This document shows, in pieces, positions 8,232 to 16,635 of a stretch of 64,000 nt of DNA. The position numbers were made by a program, and so were the translations under genes. Position 1 is the stretch's first letter. Each line of letters starts with the position of its first letter. The notes under the pieces are model-generated. The model ran no database searches. It had not been told where the DNA came from and saw only the letters and a list, made by a program, of their open reading frames with translations. Source of the DNA: SCRA01 sp035533275 (GTDB lineage Bacteria; Vulcanimicrobiota; Vulcanimicrobiia; Vulcanimicrobiales; SCRA01); assembly GCA_035533275.1 (NCBI GenBank), contig DATLUD010000008.1, positions 124,001 through 188,000 of the forward strand, given 5' to 3'.

Positions 8232-9383
8232 CTATCCTTCTTCCGTATGCTGATCGTAGACGGTGCGCCCCGCGTTGCAGCGCAGATCTGGATCGAGCGC
8301 ACGCTTGAGCATGCCGAAGATCCGCGATCCGCCCTCGTCGCGTGCCCGCCACCACCCGAAGCCGGCGCGCAGGTGCGCGCCGCCGAGGCGCAAGTGCACG
8401 TGGCCGCCGCGCTCCGCGACGACGGCGGCGAAGCCGCCGAGCGCCTCGGAGTCCGCCTCCGGTCCGTAGACCTCGACGATTCCGATGCTGGGGCGCGCGA
8501 TGACCTCGACGCCCGCCGGCAGCGCGTCGAGCAGCGCCAGGCTCGCCGCGCGCGGCACGCCGGCGCGCATCCATGCCCCGGCCCGCGAGGGGCGGGCCGC
8601 CTGCGCCTCGATCGCCCCGGCGTCGGTCTCATCGGCATGCAAACCGGCGGACGATGCCGCCGACGCGAGCTCGCGGCCGAGGCGGTCCACCACCTCGATC
8701 TCGCCGTGGGCGAGGGCGCCGAGGTGCCACGCTTGGCCGCCGGTCGTGCCTGCCAGGTCGAGCGCCGCGAACGGAAGCTCCCGGCTGCGCAACGACGTCG
8801 CCGCCTCGCGCAGCGCCGCCGTGGGGCCCTCGATGCGCCATGCCCGCACGACGGGCGGAAGCGGTTGGACTTTGAACGTCGCTTCGACGAGCATCCCGAA
8901 GGCGCCCGCGCTGCCCACGTACGCCTTGGTGAGGTCGTAGCCGGCGACGTTCTTCACCACGTCGCCGCCGAAACGCGCGACGGAGCCGTTGGGCAGGGCC
9001 ACGCGCACGCCGATGAGCGCGTCGCGCACGCCCCCGTAGCGCGCCCGCACGGGTCCGTTGTCGTTGGCGGCGATGACGCCGCCAACGCTGCCCGCCGGGT
9101 GCGGATCCAGCGGAAGCCACTGGCCGTGCTCGCCCAACGCGCGCTGGACTTCCTCCAGCGGCGTCCCGGCGCGCACGCAGACCGTGAGGTCGGCGGGCGT
9201 GTAACGGACGATGCCCGTAAGCGCCGACGACGAGATCGCCGTCCGCGCCTCGCGCGCGGGCGGGAACCACGTCTCGCGCGATCCGCCGCCGAGAATCGCC
9301 GCGTTGCCCGTGCTCGCGGCCTCGTGCAGGGCTTGCGCCGCCTCTTCGTATGTGACGGGACAGGAGGGTTCCATCACGCTCAT
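8232..9383 (-). CDS. glcE: Glycolate oxidase FAD-binding subunit GlcE
   Basis: 383-residue subunit with an FAD_binding_4 (PCMH) domain: AILGGGSRETW, AGSVGGVIAANDNGPVRARY and the flavin-site GGDVVKNVAGYDLTKAYVGS, a signature shared by GlcE proteins. It works with GlcD and GlcF to oxidise glycolate to glyoxylate at the membrane. The ATG at 9383 overlaps the glcD stop by one base, so translation is coupled; a longer in-frame reading into glcD is not needed. The C-terminal part (about residues 180-380) is the variable substrate-side domain. A second, divergent GlcE-like protein is encoded at 31452-32768; the two differ in length and lack close sequence identity outside the FAD motifs. Confidence 0.9.
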   Translation of the reverse strand: MSVMEPSCPVTYEEAAQALHEAASTGNAAILGGGSRETWFPPAREARTAISSSALTGIVRYTPADLTVCVRAGTPLEEVQRALGEHGQWLPLDPHPAGSVGGVIAANDNGPVRARYGGVRDALIGVRVALPNGSVARFGGDVVKNVAGYDLTKAYVGSAGAFGMLVEATFKVQPLPPVVRAWRIEGPTAALREAATSLRSRELPFAALDLAGTTGGQAWHLGALAHGEIEVVDRLGRELASAASSAGLHADETDAGAIEAQAARPSRAGAWMRAGVPRAASLALLDALPAGVEVIARPSIGIVEVYGPEADSEALGGFAAVVAERGGHVHLRLGGAHLRAGFGWWRARDEGGSRIFGMLKRALDPDLRCNAGRTVYDQHTEEG

Positions 9384-10858
9384 CAGTACGCGTCTCCCGC
9401 GGCCGCGGCTTGATGGGCCATCTCCTGCATCTGCGCGAGCGTCTTCTGGCGCTTCCCGCCTTCGGCGCACCCCAGCCCGCTGGGGAGCACCTTGTAGGGG
9501 TTGAGCGTACGCTCGGGATCGCAGGCCTCGCGCAGCGCGTGGAACGCCTCCATGGTGGCGGGGGGAAACTGCAGGGCCATGTAGTCGCGCTTCTCCATGC
9601 CGACGCCGTGCTCGCCGGTGATGCTGCCGCCGAGCTCGATGCAGGCGCGCAGGATCTCCTCGCCCGCCGCGATCGCACGTTTGGTCTGATCGGGGTCCCG
9701 CTCGTCGAAGAGGATCAGCGGATGCAGGTTGCCGTCGCCGGCGTGAAAGACGTTGGCCACGCGCAATCCCACCTTACGCGCCGCCTCCTCGACGCGGTCG
9801 AGCATCTCCGGCAAGCGCGTGCGGGGAATGACGCCGTCTTGCACGTAGTACGAGGGCCCGATGCGCCCCATCGCGCCGAAGGCCTTCTTGCGCCCTTTCC
9901 ACAAGGCTTCGCGCTCCTCGTCGTTCTTGGCCAGGCGCACCTCGGTGGCCCCGCTCTCGCGGCAGATGCCGAGGACGCGCTGCGCGGCGCGATCGATGCC
10001 GTCCTCCAATCCCTCCAGCTCCAGGAGCAAGACGGCGCCGGCGTCCACCGGGTAGCCCGCATGTGAGAACGCCTCGATGGCGCCGAGCGCGGGGTGATCC
10101 ATCATCTCCATCGCCGTAGGGATGATGCCGGAAGAGATCACGGCGCTCACCGCTTCGCTCGCGGCGCGGCACGACTCGAAGGCCACCATCAGCGTGCGCA
10201 CCGTCTCCCACGTGCGCACGATGCGGCAGAGTATCTCCGTGACGATGCCGATGGTTCCCTCGCTTCCGCACATCACGCCGACGAGGTCGGGCCCCGGCGG
10301 ATCGGGGGCGGGCGATCCGATGCGCACCCGCTCGCCGTCGGCGAGGACCACCTCGAGCGCCAGCACGTGATTCGTGGTGACGCCGCCGGTGAGCGTGTGC
10401 GGGCCGCCGCTGTTCTCCGCCACGTTGCCGCCGATGGTGCAGGCCCCTTGGCTCGAGGGGTCCGGCACGTATTGAAAGCCGAACGGAGCGAGGTGCTTGG
10501 AGAGGTCGAGGTTCACGAGGCCGGGCTGGACCGTGGCCGTGGCGTTCTCCAGATCGACGGCGAGGATCGCCTTCATCCTGGCGCTGGAGAGCACGATCCC
10601 TCCGCACAGGGGAATCGAGCCCCCCGAGAGCCCGGTTCCCGCTCCGCGCGGCGTGACGTGCACGCCTTCGTCGTGACAGAGGCGCACCACGCGCGAGATT
10701 TGCGCCGCGTCACGCGGGAGCACCACGGCGATCGGCAGCGCGCGGTCGATCGAGCCGTCGTACATGTAGAGACGAAGCTGCTGCGGGTCGGCCAGCACGT
10801 CGGCGTCTCCCGCCACGGCGCGGAGTCGCTCGATGAACGCTGCGGATGACTCGGTCAC
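9383..10858 (-). CDS. glcD: Glycolate oxidase catalytic subunit GlcD
   Basis: FAD-dependent 2-hydroxyacid oxidase subunit, 491 residues from the GTG at 10858. FAD domain motifs: TPRGAGTGLSGGSIP, DPSSQGACTIGGNVAENSGG and CGSEGTIGIVTEI; the C-terminal cap has HAGDGNLHPLILFD and GSITGEHGVGMEKR, which carry the conserved metal/substrate histidines. It oxidises glycolate (or D-lactate) to the keto acid. Start choice: the GTG at 10858 has GGAGGG seven bases upstream, better than the ATG at 10894 that would add 12 residues with no clear ribosome binding site. First gene of the minus-strand glcDEF-iclR-mocA operon; its promoter must lie in 10860-11054. A paralogue sits at 29995-31455. Confidence 0.92.
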   Translation of the reverse strand: MTESSAAFIERLRAVAGDADVLADPQQLRLYMYDGSIDRALPIAVVLPRDAAQISRVVRLCHDEGVHVTPRGAGTGLSGGSIPLCGGIVLSSARMKAILAVDLENATATVQPGLVNLDLSKHLAPFGFQYVPDPSSQGACTIGGNVAENSGGPHTLTGGVTTNHVLALEVVLADGERVRIGSPAPDPPGPDLVGVMCGSEGTIGIVTEILCRIVRTWETVRTLMVAFESCRAASEAVSAVISSGIIPTAMEMMDHPALGAIEAFSHAGYPVDAGAVLLLELEGLEDGIDRAAQRVLGICRESGATEVRLAKNDEEREALWKGRKKAFGAMGRIGPSYYVQDGVIPRTRLPEMLDRVEEAARKVGLRVANVFHAGDGNLHPLILFDERDPDQTKRAIAAGEEILRACIELGGSITGEHGVGMEKRDYMALQFPPATMEAFHALREACDPERTLNPYKVLPSGLGCAEGGKRQKTLAQMQEMAHQAAAAGDAY

Positions 10859-11054
10859 GGGGGGTCCCTCCAGGGTGGTCGTTTCGACGCGCATCACTCA
10901 ACTCGTTTGCACGATACGCAGAAGATTCCCGCCTGAGGGAGTTTTCGTCCTCGCTCGCCTTGGCCGTCGGCGCGGTCACGCGCACGCCGAAGAGGGCTCG
11001 CGGATACCGCGCGCCCTTCAATCGTGACCTGGGCCGACGCCCGAGGTTATCCCG

Positions 11055-11086
11055 CAGGCGGGGGCTTCCCCCAAAGCCCCCGCCTG
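11055..11086 (-). terminator. Strong hairpin, probable terminator of the 11097-11357 gene
   Basis: Perfect 13-bp inverted repeat: CAGGCGGGGGCTT (11055-11067) and AAGCCCCCGCCTG (11074-11086) around a 6-nt loop. It begins 11 bases past the stop codon of the small minus-strand gene. No T-tract follows on either strand, so it may work as a factor-dependent stop or an mRNA-stabilising stem. The rest of the 10859-11054 stretch holds no gene that I can support and should contain the glcD promoter. Confidence 0.55.
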
Positions 11087-11096
11087 GGAATGTGGG

Positions 11097-11357
11097 TTAG
11101 GAGCGCTGCGACGGCTCGCTGCGCCGCTGGTCGTCCTCGGCTTCGCTGACGGCCACCTCGAGCACGGAGGCCAAGGCCTCGGCGAACTCGAGATGATGGT
11201 CGGCCATGGCCGCGCGCGCCTGCTGGATGACCTGCTCGAAGCCGATGCGCCGATCGCTCGGCAACGAGACCACGCGAGTTGAGATCCCCCGCAGGGACTC
11301 CATGACGACCTTGCCGGCTACCCTCGGATCGAACGGCTCCCGATCCCTGAACAGCAT
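11097..11357 (-). CDS. Small hypothetical protein (86 aa)
   Basis: Unrecognised 86-residue protein starting MLFRDREPFDPR. The central part (about residues 10-70) is predicted to be mostly helical, with VAGKVVMESLRGISTRVVSLP and QVIQQARAAMADHHLEFAE; the tail is charged and rich in Glu, Asp, Arg and Ser. The ATG at 11357 is preferred because GGGAGGG sits six bases upstream; an in-frame ATG at 11372 would add five residues without a good site. A strong hairpin follows the stop. It is divergent from the small plus-strand gene at 11519, with a 160-bp promoter region between them. No function assigned. Support as a gene comes from the ribosome binding site, the terminator-like hairpin and an ordinary amino-acid composition. 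Confidence 0.6.
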   Translation of the reverse strand: MLFRDREPFDPRVAGKVVMESLRGISTRVVSLPSDRRIGFEQVIQQARAAMADHHLEFAEALASVLEVAVSEAEDDQRRSEPSQRS

Positions 11358-11518
11358 AGGCTGCCCTCCCATGTCCAGGATAGGCGAGCGAGCGCGGTGC
11401 CGGCATCGGGGAAACCACCTAACTTTTTCGCCGAGATGCGGCGGTAAGGTCTACTCCACGACCCAACCAGCCACCCTGCCGGCCGGTCTCGACCGCGGCG
11501 AAGTGTAGGCGGCGCCGC

Positions 11519-11884
11519 ATGTGGAATAAGCAGGGCGACGTGGACGTTCGTCTGGTGCAACTCCTCTCCAGCTACATCGAGACCGCCGGCGAGTACGCGC
11601 TGGCACGCCTCGAGCTGGCCATCGCCCAGCCGCGCGCGGCGCTGCCGCCGCATCTCCCGCGTCCCTCGGGGGCGTCGGAGGCTGCGTTGCGCGGCGACTG
11701 GCCGGCCAGCGAGCGCGCACTCGAGGCGGCGGTGGAGTATCTGCGGCGTGTCGGTCGCGGGCGGCTCGACGTCGATCGCAAGCACGCGGCGTACGGATGG
11801 GTGGAGCGGTGCATTCGCGAGCTCGACCAATACGGGCGGTGCATACGTTGGGTGTTGACGGTGAGCGAGCGCGAGCGCCCGTGA
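11519..11884 (+). CDS. Hypothetical protein (121 aa)
   Basis: Unrecognised 121-residue protein, mostly helical in appearance: VRLVQLLSSYIETAGEYALARLELA in the first third and WVERCIRELDQYGRCIRWVL in the last. The pattern of evenly spaced hydrophobic residues suggests a small helical bundle; no membrane segment, signal peptide or metal motif is seen. The ATG at 11519 has no convincing Shine-Dalgarno sequence; a GTG 18 bases on (dropping MWNKQGD) is an alternative start. It is followed 16 bp later by another small helical gene on the same strand (11901-12251), so the two may be an operon. No function can be given. Confidence 0.5.
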   Translation: MWNKQGDVDVRLVQLLSSYIETAGEYALARLELAIAQPRAALPPHLPRPSGASEAALRGDWPASERALEAAVEYLRRVGRGRLDVDRKHAAYGWVERCIRELDQYGRCIRWVLTVSERERP

Positions 11885-11900
11885 GCCGAGGAGGAGTCCG

Positions 11901-12251
11901 ATGGACCTGTTGAATCAGATGATGGGGCGCGCCGATGAGCTGCAGCGCTCGCTGCAGAAGGCCATCGATCAGAAGCAGGGCGAGTGGAAGCCGCACGTGG
12001 AGGCCGCGCTCCAGGGCGCGCAGTCCATGCGGGACAAGCTCCAAGAGCAGATCGATCAGGGGGCGACTACGCTCGGCTCGGGCGCGAAGGAGGCGCTGGG
12101 GCATCTCGACGAGATGGTGCGGATCGGTCGCGAGACGCTGGACGCCTCGGCCGACCAGGCCCGCGCGCGGATGCCGCAGATGATGGAACACGCCAAGCGC
12201 ACCGGCGAGTCCGTGAAGAACACGCTCGAGGGCCTCTTCAAGAAGGAGTAG
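11901..12251 (+). CDS. Hypothetical helical protein (116 aa)
   Basis: Unrecognised 116-residue protein, strongly amphipathic-helical through its whole length with many Gln, Lys, Glu and Met and almost no aromatic residues: DLLNQMMGRADELQRSLQKA at the start, QSMRDKLQEQIDQGATTL in the middle, GESVKNTLEGLFKKE at the end. It resembles apolipoprotein-like, LEA-like or phasin-like proteins in composition, but no specific family is recognised. The ATG at 11901 has an excellent GAGGAGGAG site. Ends 11 bp before the convergent gltB stop. A structural or stress role is only a guess from composition. Confidence 0.65.
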   Translation: MDLLNQMMGRADELQRSLQKAIDQKQGEWKPHVEAALQGAQSMRDKLQEQIDQGATTLGSGAKEALGHLDEMVRIGRETLDASADQARARMPQMMEHAKRTGESVKNTLEGLFKKE

Positions 12252-12261
12252 ACGCGCCCGC

Positions 12262-15200
12262 TCAGGCGACGATGCCCTCGAGCGGGCGCTCCGGAATCTC
12301 CTCCGGATTCTCCACGGCCACCGGCTCGACCAGCCAGAAGGCACCCGCCGATGCGGGCCACGCGCGCAGCAGCGTCCGCGCCACCTCGCCGTCCGTCCGC
12401 TCGGCGTGCTCTTCGAGCAGGGTGCGCACGCGCTCGATGCGGCGCGGGTCGCCCAGGCGCGTCGCCCGCACCGCGGTCCCCGCGAAGCGCGCCGGGAAAG
12501 CACCCTCCGCATCGAGGACGTACGCGACGCCGCCGGTCATCCCGCTGGCGAAGTTGCGTCCCGTCGGCCCGAGGATCAGAACCTCGCCGCCCGTCATGTA
12601 CTCGCAGCCGTGGTCGCCCACGCCGCCGACCACCAGCGTCGCCCCCGAGTTGCGCACGGCAAAGCGCTCGCCGGCGGTGCCGCGCAGGAACGCGCGCCCG
12701 CCCGTCGCGCCGTAGAAGCAGGCGTTCCCCGCGACCGGCTGCCACGGCGCCTGCCACGGCGGAGCGATGACGATCTCGCCGCCTGACATTCCCTTGCCCA
12801 CATAGTCGTTGGCATCGCCCTCCAAGCGCAGCAAGAGGCCCGCCGCGAGGAAGGCGCCGAAGCTCTGCCCCGCCGAGCCGCGGAACGTCGCGCGCACCGG
12901 CATCGGGAGGCCGCGCTCGCCGAACCGCTCCGCCACGAAGCCGCTGACGCGCGCCCCGACGGCCCGGTCGCCCGGGGTGATCGCCAGGGTGACGTATGCC
13001 GCGGCGCGTCCGTCGATCGCCTGTGCCGCCTCCGCGAGCACCGCATCGTCGAGGTGCGCCCCGTGCGGCGGGAGCTCGATGGCCGGCGCCCCCGGCGCCG
13101 GCAAGCCCATCAGCTCCGAGAGGTCCACGCGGAGTCCAGGCTTCGCGCGCAGCAGGTCCGTGCGCCCGAGCAGATCGTTGAGCGAGCGCGCGCCGAGCGC
13201 GGCCAAGCGCCGCCGCACGTCGCGCGCCAAGAAACGCAGGAAGTTGGCGGCGTGCTCGGGCTTGCCGGGGAACTTCGCCCGCAGCTCCGCCTTCTGCGTA
13301 GCCACCCCCACGGGGCAGGTGTTGAGGTGGCACTGGCGCGCCATGATGCAGCCCAGCGCCACGAGCACCGTCGAGGCGACGCCGAACTCCTGCGCGCCCA
13401 GCAGGGCGCCGACGACCACGTCGCGCCCCGTCTTGATGCCGCCGTCGACGCGCAGCCGCGTGCGGCCGCGCAAGCCGTTCTCCACCAGCGTCCGGTGGCT
13501 CTCGAGCAGGCCGAGCTCCCACGGATTGCCCGCGTGCTTGATCGAGGCGAGCGGCGAGGCTCCCGTGCCGCCGTCGTGACCGGCCACGTGGATCACGTCG
13601 GCCAACGCCTTGGCCACGCCAGCCGCGACCGCGCCGATGCCCGTCTGAGAGACGAGCTTCACCGAGATCCGCGCACGCGGGTTGACGCGGCGCAGATCGT
13701 AGATGAGCTGCGCGAGGTCCTCGATCGAGTAGATGTCGTGGTGCGGCGGCGGCGAGATGAGCTGCTGCCCCGGCTGCGCGCGGCGCAGCGAGGCGATCTC
13801 CACCGTGACCTTCTCGCCGGGGATCTGACCGCCCTCACCAGGCTTGGCGCCCTGGGCGATCTTGATCTCCAGCTCTTCGGCCGTGGCCAGATACTCCGCC
13901 GTCACGCCGAAGCGCGCGCTGGCTACCTGGCGCACCGCGGCGTAGGGAGCGCCGGGCGAGCGGTCCCGGAAGCGGCGCGGATCCTCGCCGCCCTCACCTG
14001 CGTTGGAACGCGCTCCGGCCAGCGTCGCCCCCGCGGCCACCGCCGCGTGGGCCTCCGGCGAGAGCGAGCCGAGCGACATCGCCGACGTGGTGAAGCGCGC
14101 GATGATCGACTCCTCGCTCTCCACCGACTCCAGCGGCAACGCCGGCCCCATCGGCACGAGATCGAAGAGGTCGCGCACCGTGCGCGGCTCGCGCTGCTCC
14201 ATGGAATCGGAGAGCTGCTCGTAGGCCGCGTAGTCGCCCGAAAGGGCGCTCGCGCGCACGTTCTTGATGACCGCGGGCTCGTAGGCGCGCTTGAGCCCCT
14301 CGCGGCGGAAGCGGAAGCTTCCGCGGTCCTCGAGCGCGGGAGCGTCGGCGCGCGCAGCCTCGCGGAATGCGCGCAGGTCCTGCTCGAGCTCGTCGAAGCC
14401 CACCGCGGGCAGGCGGCACGCCGCAGCTGGGAAGCACGACTCCACGACTTCGCGCGCCAGGCCGATGGTGTCGAAGGCCTGTCCACCCACGTACGAGCGC
14501 AGCGTGCAGATGCCCAGCTTGGCCAGCACCTTCTTCACGCCCATCACCATGGCGTCGGCGAGCCGGACCTCGTCGAGACCCTCGGAGCGGACCGTGCGCA
14601 TGGCGAGCCACGGACAGACGACGTCGGCGCCCGCGGCCAGCAGCATCGCCACCGAGTGCGCGTCGAACGCCATGCCGTCGGTCGTCGCCAGCGAGCAGCG
14701 CAGGCGGAGCCCCTCCTGCACGAGCCGAGCGTTGGCGGCGCCCACGGCCAGCAGCGCGGGCACCTCGAACTCGCCCTCCGTGGTGTACCGATCGTCGAAG
14801 ACCACCAGCGTGGCGCCAGCGCGCGCGAGCTTCATCGCGCGCTCCACCACGTCGGTCAACGCCTCGCGCAGGGTGCGCGCCTGGGAGCCCAGACGCACGG
14901 TGCGCGCCTGGAGGCGGCCGTCCACCAGCAGCGCCGCCAGTTCCGACTCGTGGACCACGGCGCGGTCGAGCACGACGAGGTTCGCCTCGTGGGCGCTGCC
15001 GTCGAAGCCGGGGCGCACGCCCACGAACGTCCGCGTGTCGCAGACGATCGCCTCGCGCAGCGGGTCGATCGGCGGATTCGTCACCTGGGCGAAGCGCTGC
15101 CTCAGATAACCATGCGGCCGCTGCCGCCGCGAAAGGAAGGCCAGCGCGGCGTCGTCGCCCATGGAGAAGACGGCCTCGCTGCCCGAGCGCGCCGCCGGCA

Positions 15201-16497
15201 GCAGCACGTCCTTGTGATCTTCCTGCGACCAGCCGAAGCGGACCTGCGCGCGGCGCAGCGCCTCTTCCTCGCTCTTCTGCGAGCTGCGCTCGCCGCCGAC
15301 GAACCGCCAGAGGTGCGCCACGTGACCGCCGGCCTGTGCGCGGCGGCGCGCGCGGAACGCGCCGGGCTCGACCAGCTCGCCCGCGGCGAGGTCGATCACG
15401 ATGCGGTCCCCCGGACCCAGGCGGCCCCGGCGGACGATGCGCTCGGGTGCCACGTCGAGCACGCCGGTCTCCGACGCGCAGATCACGTAGCCGTCGCTGG
15501 TGACGCACCAGCGGGCAGGGCGGAAGCCGCTGCGGTCCAGCGCGGCGCCGACTTTCTCCCCGTCGGTGAAGGCGATGCACGCGGGACCGTCCCACGGCTC
15601 CACCACCGCGAGACGAGCGTCGTAGTAGGCGCGCAGCGCCAGGTCGTCGCGGTCGGGTGCGGGGGCCAGCAGCGCGTCGATCGCGTCGTCGACCGCCCAG
15701 CCCGCGCGGAGCATCGCCTCCAGGGCCTCGTCCACGTTGTAGCTGTCGGAGGCGGTGACGTCGACGCTCAGACCGCGGGCGCGCATCCAGGCGCGGTTGC
15801 CGCGCAGGGTGTTGATCTCGCCGTTGTGCGCGATGAAGCGGAACGGCTGGACCAGGCGCCACGTCGGAGCGGTGTTCGTCGAGAAACGCTGATGGAAGAC
15901 CGCGTAGCGCGAGGCGTACGCGGGGTCGCGCAGGTCGGCGTAGTAGGATGCGAGATCCTCGGAGGAGAGCAGCGCCTTGTAGGTCACCAAGAGCGTCGAC
16001 GAGGAGATGACCTCCGCGCCCTCGATCGAGCCGTGAATCGCGCGCATCCCGCGCTCGCCGGGCATGCCGGCGTCGACGAGGAGTTGCGCCACCGCCGGCG
16101 CCGCCGTCAGCGCGTGGGCACCCAGCACCCGGGCGTCGCGGGGGACGTCGCGCCAGCGCAGCGGGGTGATGCCCAGCGAGCGCGCCTTGGCCTCGATCGC
16201 GCCGCGGGCCCCCGCGGCGGCGAACGGGTCGGCGGGCAGGAAGACCGCCACGACCCCGAGGCGCTCGGGGCTCCGCAGGTTGGCGGCGGCGAGCTCGCGC
16301 CCGAAGAACGACGCGCAGAGCTCGAGCGTGATGCCCGCGCCGTCGCCGGTGCGGCCATCGGCGGCTCGGGCGCCGCGGTGGGCCATCGCCGCAGCGGCGC
16401 GCAAGGCGAGCTCGACCACTTCGTGGCTGGCGGCGCCGTCCAGACGGGAAAGAAAGCCGACGCCGCAGGCGTCGCGTTCCTGCGGATCTTGATGCAC
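12262..16497 (-). CDS. gltB: Glutamate synthase large subunit (GOGAT)
   Basis: 1411-residue amidotransferase that makes glutamate from glutamine and 2-oxoglutarate. N-terminal class II glutaminase domain: Cys11 in ERDACGVGFLSR is the nucleophile exposed after removal of a 10-residue propeptide; RFSTNTAPTWRLVQPFR and HNGEINTLRGNR complete it. The FMN/synthase barrel (about 800-1150) has GEGGEDPRRF, KPGEGGQIPGEKV and the [3Fe-4S] motif CIMARQCHLNTCPVG (Cx5Cx4C). A C-terminal beta-helix (GXGXG) domain follows. Start is GTG at 16497 with GGAGG upstream. About 100 residues shorter than E. coli GltB. The small subunit gltD is not adjacent, so NAD(P)H-linked function needs a partner encoded elsewhere, or ferredoxin as donor. 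Confidence 0.96.
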   Translation of the reverse strand: MHQDPQERDACGVGFLSRLDGAASHEVVELALRAAAAMAHRGARAADGRTGDGAGITLELCASFFGRELAAANLRSPERLGVVAVFLPADPFAAAGARGAIEAKARSLGITPLRWRDVPRDARVLGAHALTAAPAVAQLLVDAGMPGERGMRAIHGSIEGAEVISSSTLLVTYKALLSSEDLASYYADLRDPAYASRYAVFHQRFSTNTAPTWRLVQPFRFIAHNGEINTLRGNRAWMRARGLSVDVTASDSYNVDEALEAMLRAGWAVDDAIDALLAPAPDRDDLALRAYYDARLAVVEPWDGPACIAFTDGEKVGAALDRSGFRPARWCVTSDGYVICASETGVLDVAPERIVRRGRLGPGDRIVIDLAAGELVEPGAFRARRRAQAGGHVAHLWRFVGGERSSQKSEEEALRRAQVRFGWSQEDHKDVLLPAARSGSEAVFSMGDDAALAFLSRRQRPHGYLRQRFAQVTNPPIDPLREAIVCDTRTFVGVRPGFDGSAHEANLVVLDRAVVHESELAALLVDGRLQARTVRLGSQARTLREALTDVVERAMKLARAGATLVVFDDRYTTEGEFEVPALLAVGAANARLVQEGLRLRCSLATTDGMAFDAHSVAMLLAAGADVVCPWLAMRTVRSEGLDEVRLADAMVMGVKKVLAKLGICTLRSYVGGQAFDTIGLAREVVESCFPAAACRLPAVGFDELEQDLRAFREAARADAPALEDRGSFRFRREGLKRAYEPAVIKNVRASALSGDYAAYEQLSDSMEQREPRTVRDLFDLVPMGPALPLESVESEESIIARFTTSAMSLGSLSPEAHAAVAAGATLAGARSNAGEGGEDPRRFRDRSPGAPYAAVRQVASARFGVTAEYLATAEELEIKIAQGAKPGEGGQIPGEKVTVEIASLRRAQPGQQLISPPPHHDIYSIEDLAQLIYDLRRVNPRARISVKLVSQTGIGAVAAGVAKALADVIHVAGHDGGTGASPLASIKHAGNPWELGLLESHRTLVENGLRGRTRLRVDGGIKTGRDVVVGALLGAQEFGVASTVLVALGCIMARQCHLNTCPVGVATQKAELRAKFPGKPEHAANFLRFLARDVRRRLAALGARSLNDLLGRTDLLRAKPGLRVDLSELMGLPAPGAPAIELPPHGAHLDDAVLAEAAQAIDGRAAAYVTLAITPGDRAVGARVSGFVAERFGERGLPMPVRATFRGSAGQSFGAFLAAGLLLRLEGDANDYVGKGMSGGEIVIAPPWQAPWQPVAGNACFYGATGGRAFLRGTAGERFAVRNSGATLVVGGVGDHGCEYMTGGEVLILGPTGRNFASGMTGGVAYVLDAEGAFPARFAGTAVRATRLGDPRRIERVRTLLEEHAERTDGEVARTLLRAWPASAGAFWLVEPVAVENPEEIPERPLEGIVA

Positions 16498-16560
16498 GAG
16501 GACCTCCGGTGGGCTTTCTTTTAGAGTTTAAAGAGTAAACCACCGTCCCGCATTCGACAG
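16498..16560 (-). promoter_or_regulatory. AT-rich leader/promoter region of gltB
   Basis: In a GC-rich genome the block 16514-16540 stands out: it is almost free of G+C pairs and contains the inverted repeat GTTTA-AAGAG-TAAAC (16526-16540). It ends about 17 bases before the gltB ribosome binding site. This is the likely promoter/operator for gltB. No exact -35/-10 pair was assigned. Confidence 0.4.
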
Positions 16561-16571
16561 ATGTAACAACG

Positions 16572-16599
16572 AAGGGGGCCGAATCGACGGTCCCCCCTT
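16572..16599 (-). terminator. Hairpin after the M20 amidohydrolase / upstream of gltB
   Basis: AAGGGGG(CC)...(GGT)CCCCCCTT forms a GC-rich hairpin with an 8-12-nt loop at 16572-16599. It is located between the M20 gene stop (16636, which reads leftwards away from it) and the gltB start, so on the minus strand it lies upstream of the M20 gene's end only by position; the more consistent reading is a factor that ends transcription entering from gltB's promoter side on the plus strand or an mRNA 5' structure. Role uncertain; the stem itself is plain. Confidence 0.3.
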
Positions 16600-16635
16600 G
16601 CATTTGTCGTAATGACTCCCTCAAGAGGGGGAGCG

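Noticed and set aside
13054..16524. A very long open frame on the plus strand opposite gltB (over 1100 codons)
   Set aside because: It lies antisense to a clear glutamate synthase, is rich in Arg/His/Gln as expected for the complement of a GC-rich gene, and shows no domain.
16572..16599. Intrinsic terminator for the M20 gene
   Set aside because: The hairpin is on the upstream side of gltB's neighbour rather than after the M20 stop for a minus-strand gene, so that assignment was not kept; it is listed only as a hairpin of uncertain role.
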